Assembly (NCBI GenBank): GCA_029561505.1 | Contig: JAKQXK010000714.1 | Coordinates: forward strand, 1 to 6,452 | Reading direction: 5' to 3' | Length of the DNA: 6,452 nucleotides | Origin: Spirochaetota bacterium | Lineage (GTDB): Bacteria > Spirochaetota > Leptospiria > Turneriellales > Turneriellaceae | Shown: positions 5,551 to 6,452 of the stretch, in pieces | Layout of the letters: each line of letters begins with the position of its first letter | Position numbering within the stretch: position 1 is the first letter of the stretch | Translations under genes and position numbers: made by a program | Notes under the pieces: model-generated | Told to the model about the DNA's origin: nothing | Seen by the model: the letters and a program-made list of their open reading frames with translations, nothing else | Databases searched by the model: none

Positions 5551-5556
5551 AAGGAG
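5551..5556 (+). promoter_or_regulatory. Ribosome binding site deciding the CheY-like start
   Basis: AAGGAG stands 7 bases before ATG 5564 but only 4 before the in-frame GTG 5561, which favours the ATG start. Confidence 0.7.
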
Positions 5557-5563
5557 CATTGTG

Positions 5564-5923
5564 ATGAAAATTATGATTGTTGATGATTCTATGATGGTGA
5601 GGCGAATTATCGAAAAGTTTGCCGACAAGCTGAAGCTTGAAGTAGTGGGGCAAGCGGCGAACGGCAGAGAGGCGGTTGAAAATTTTGAAAAACTTCGCCC
5701 CGAACTTGTCACACTCGACATGACCATGCCTGAAATGGATGGCCTGACGGCGATGCAGAAAATACTGGCGATTGATCCGAAGGCAAGAATCATCATTGCC
5801 TCTGCGGTGAATAACAGTGACACGATCGTGCAGGCACTTAATAGCGGCGCGAAAGCTTATCTGGTCAAGCCTTTCGACGAGGCCAAAATGATTGCAACTT
5901 TTACGAAAGTTATGGAAAATTAA
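5564..5923 (+). CDS. CheY-like single-domain response regulator
   Basis: 119 residues forming one receiver domain and nothing else. The acidic pocket is Asp7/Asp8, the phospho-acceptor is Asp52 (LDMTMPEMDG), the switch residue is Ser80 (IIIASA), and the invariant Lys is Lys102 (YLVKPF). All residues needed for phosphorylation are present. There is no DNA-binding or enzymatic output, so it must act by binding a partner, as CheY does with the flagellar switch. LDMTMPEMDGL and ASAVN are close to CheY proteins that work with CheA-type kinases. The start is ATG 5564; an in-frame GTG three bases earlier would add one Met. It follows the kinase gene by 24 bases and precedes a CheX-type phosphatase gene by 12, so the three are most likely co-transcribed and form one phosphorelay. 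Confidence 0.93.
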   Translation: MKIMIVDDSMMVRRIIEKFADKLKLEVVGQAANGREAVENFEKLRPELVTLDMTMPEMDGLTAMQKILAIDPKARIIIASAVNNSDTIVQALNSGAKAYLVKPFDEAKMIATFTKVMEN

Positions 5924-5935
5924 ACAGGAGCAACA

Positions 5936-6382
5936 GTGAACGCAGCAAGTATCAAAACCTTCGTCGACGGAGTATCAAACTTCTTTAACCGGCTGGGGCC
6001 TGAAGCAGTGAGTATAGGTGTCCCTTACATAAAGGATGCGGGTAGTTATCTGGGCGAGATTACGGGTATCATTGGCCTTACGGGGGCACGAAAGGGCGGT
6101 ATTCTCATCACGTGCAGTTACGGAATGATAGACCTGATTTCAGCCGCATATACCGGCACCTCAGATGCTTCTTCGGCGGCCCGAATCGACATGATTGGCG
6201 AGCTTGCCAACACCATTTCGGGAAACGCTTCAGATGCTTTTGGCACCGATTTTCAGATTTCAGTACCCGTCGTGATAACAGGCAAACCCGAAGGTATAAA
6301 TTTGCCTACCCGGTTGCCGACGTATATTATTCCCCTGCAGTGGCGAGGGGAGAATGCGCACCTTGTGGTGGGCATAGAGTAG
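5936..6382 (+). CDS. cheX: CheX-type CheY-P phosphatase
   Basis: 148 residues of the CheC/CheX/FliY phosphatase family, which hydrolyses the aspartyl phosphate of CheY-like receivers. The signature helix is IDMIGELANTISGN (84-97), with the catalytic pair Glu89 and Asn92 spaced ExxN as in CheX. Only one such helix is visible, as in CheX rather than the two of CheC, and the length fits CheX. The surrounding strands (EITGIIGLTGARKGGILITCS, about 41-61; and the final THLVVGIE-like edge, 141-148) fit the family's beta sheet. The GTG start at 5936 has AGGAG (5926-5930) five bases before it. The gene is 12 bases after the receiver gene, which is its obvious substrate. The symbol is by family; a chemotaxis role is not shown here. 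Confidence 0.88.
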   Translation: MNAASIKTFVDGVSNFFNRLGPEAVSIGVPYIKDAGSYLGEITGIIGLTGARKGGILITCSYGMIDLISAAYTGTSDASSAARIDMIGELANTISGNASDAFGTDFQISVPVVITGKPEGINLPTRLPTYIIPLQWRGENAHLVVGIE

Positions 6383-6390
6383 GTAAAATC

Positions 6391-6429
6391 GGCCCGCTGA
6401 CCCTTGGCAATTGGGCGAGGGTGGCGGCC
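6391..6429 (+). terminator. Imperfect hairpin after the operon, weak terminator candidate
   Basis: The segment 6391-6403 (GGCCCGCTGACCC) can pair with 6419-6429 (GGGTGGCGGCC) with a small internal mismatch and a bulge. It begins 8 bases after the CheX stop codon. No T-run follows, so it is at best a weak or assisted terminator. The remaining bases to 6452 show no supportable gene. Confidence 0.25.
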
Positions 6430-6452
6430 TATCAACGGCAATAAAATGATTT

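Noticed and set aside
5314..5823. 169-codon minus-strand open frame
   Set aside because: Antisense of the kinase end and the CheY-like gene, both of which have conserved catalytic motifs.
6446..6452. ATG at 6446 as the start of a further plus-strand gene
   Set aside because: Only two codons are visible and there is no ribosome site before it.

Overview
The window (about half G+C) looks like the chromosome of a Gram-negative-type bacterium with many exported lipoproteins and a spirochaete-like flavour. A free-living relative of Leptospira (Turneriella/Leptonema-like) is my best guess, based on the lipoproteins with short, loose lipoboxes and the CheA-like kinase plus CheX set. No RNA gene or marker that fixes the taxon is present, so this is inference only. 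No rRNA, tRNA, CRISPR array or insertion sequence was seen.

Left block, minus strand (about 2494 down to 1). Four genes run leftward: a small lipoprotein (2494-2129), a 151-residue protein of unknown role joined to it by an ATGA overlap (2132-1677), an exported cysteine-rich protein with a CPCGC motif (1595-1197), and an MbnP-family lipoprotein (913 to beyond the left edge). MbnP proteins normally pair with the MauG-like di-heme enzyme MbnH, whose gene would be expected just off the left edge. The space between the cysteine-rich gene and mbnP holds a striking set of perfect stem-loops (1012-1189) nested in a larger inverted repeat.

Middle (2495-2843). A short plus-strand reading frame encodes only the C-terminal end, with the catalytic His, of a PHB-depolymerase/LpqC-type esterase. 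It is a gene remnant. Its end merges with a perfect inverted repeat (CCTATAG-ATTT-CTATAGG) that lies 62 bases before the next gene and may be an operator.

Right block, plus strand (2844-6382). Four tightly packed genes form a probable operon: a lipoprotein di-heme cytochrome c peroxidase; a membrane CheA-like kinase (two TM helices, PAS-like region, HPt, CheA-type ATPase, no CheW-like domain), joined by a GTGA overlap; a single-domain CheY-like receiver; and a CheX-type phosphatase. The last three make a complete phosphorelay (phosphodonor, acceptor, phosphatase) with no CheW, receptor or DNA-binding output in the window. Its co-transcription with a periplasm-facing peroxidase suggests a peroxide- or redox-linked signalling unit. 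That link is inferred from gene order only.
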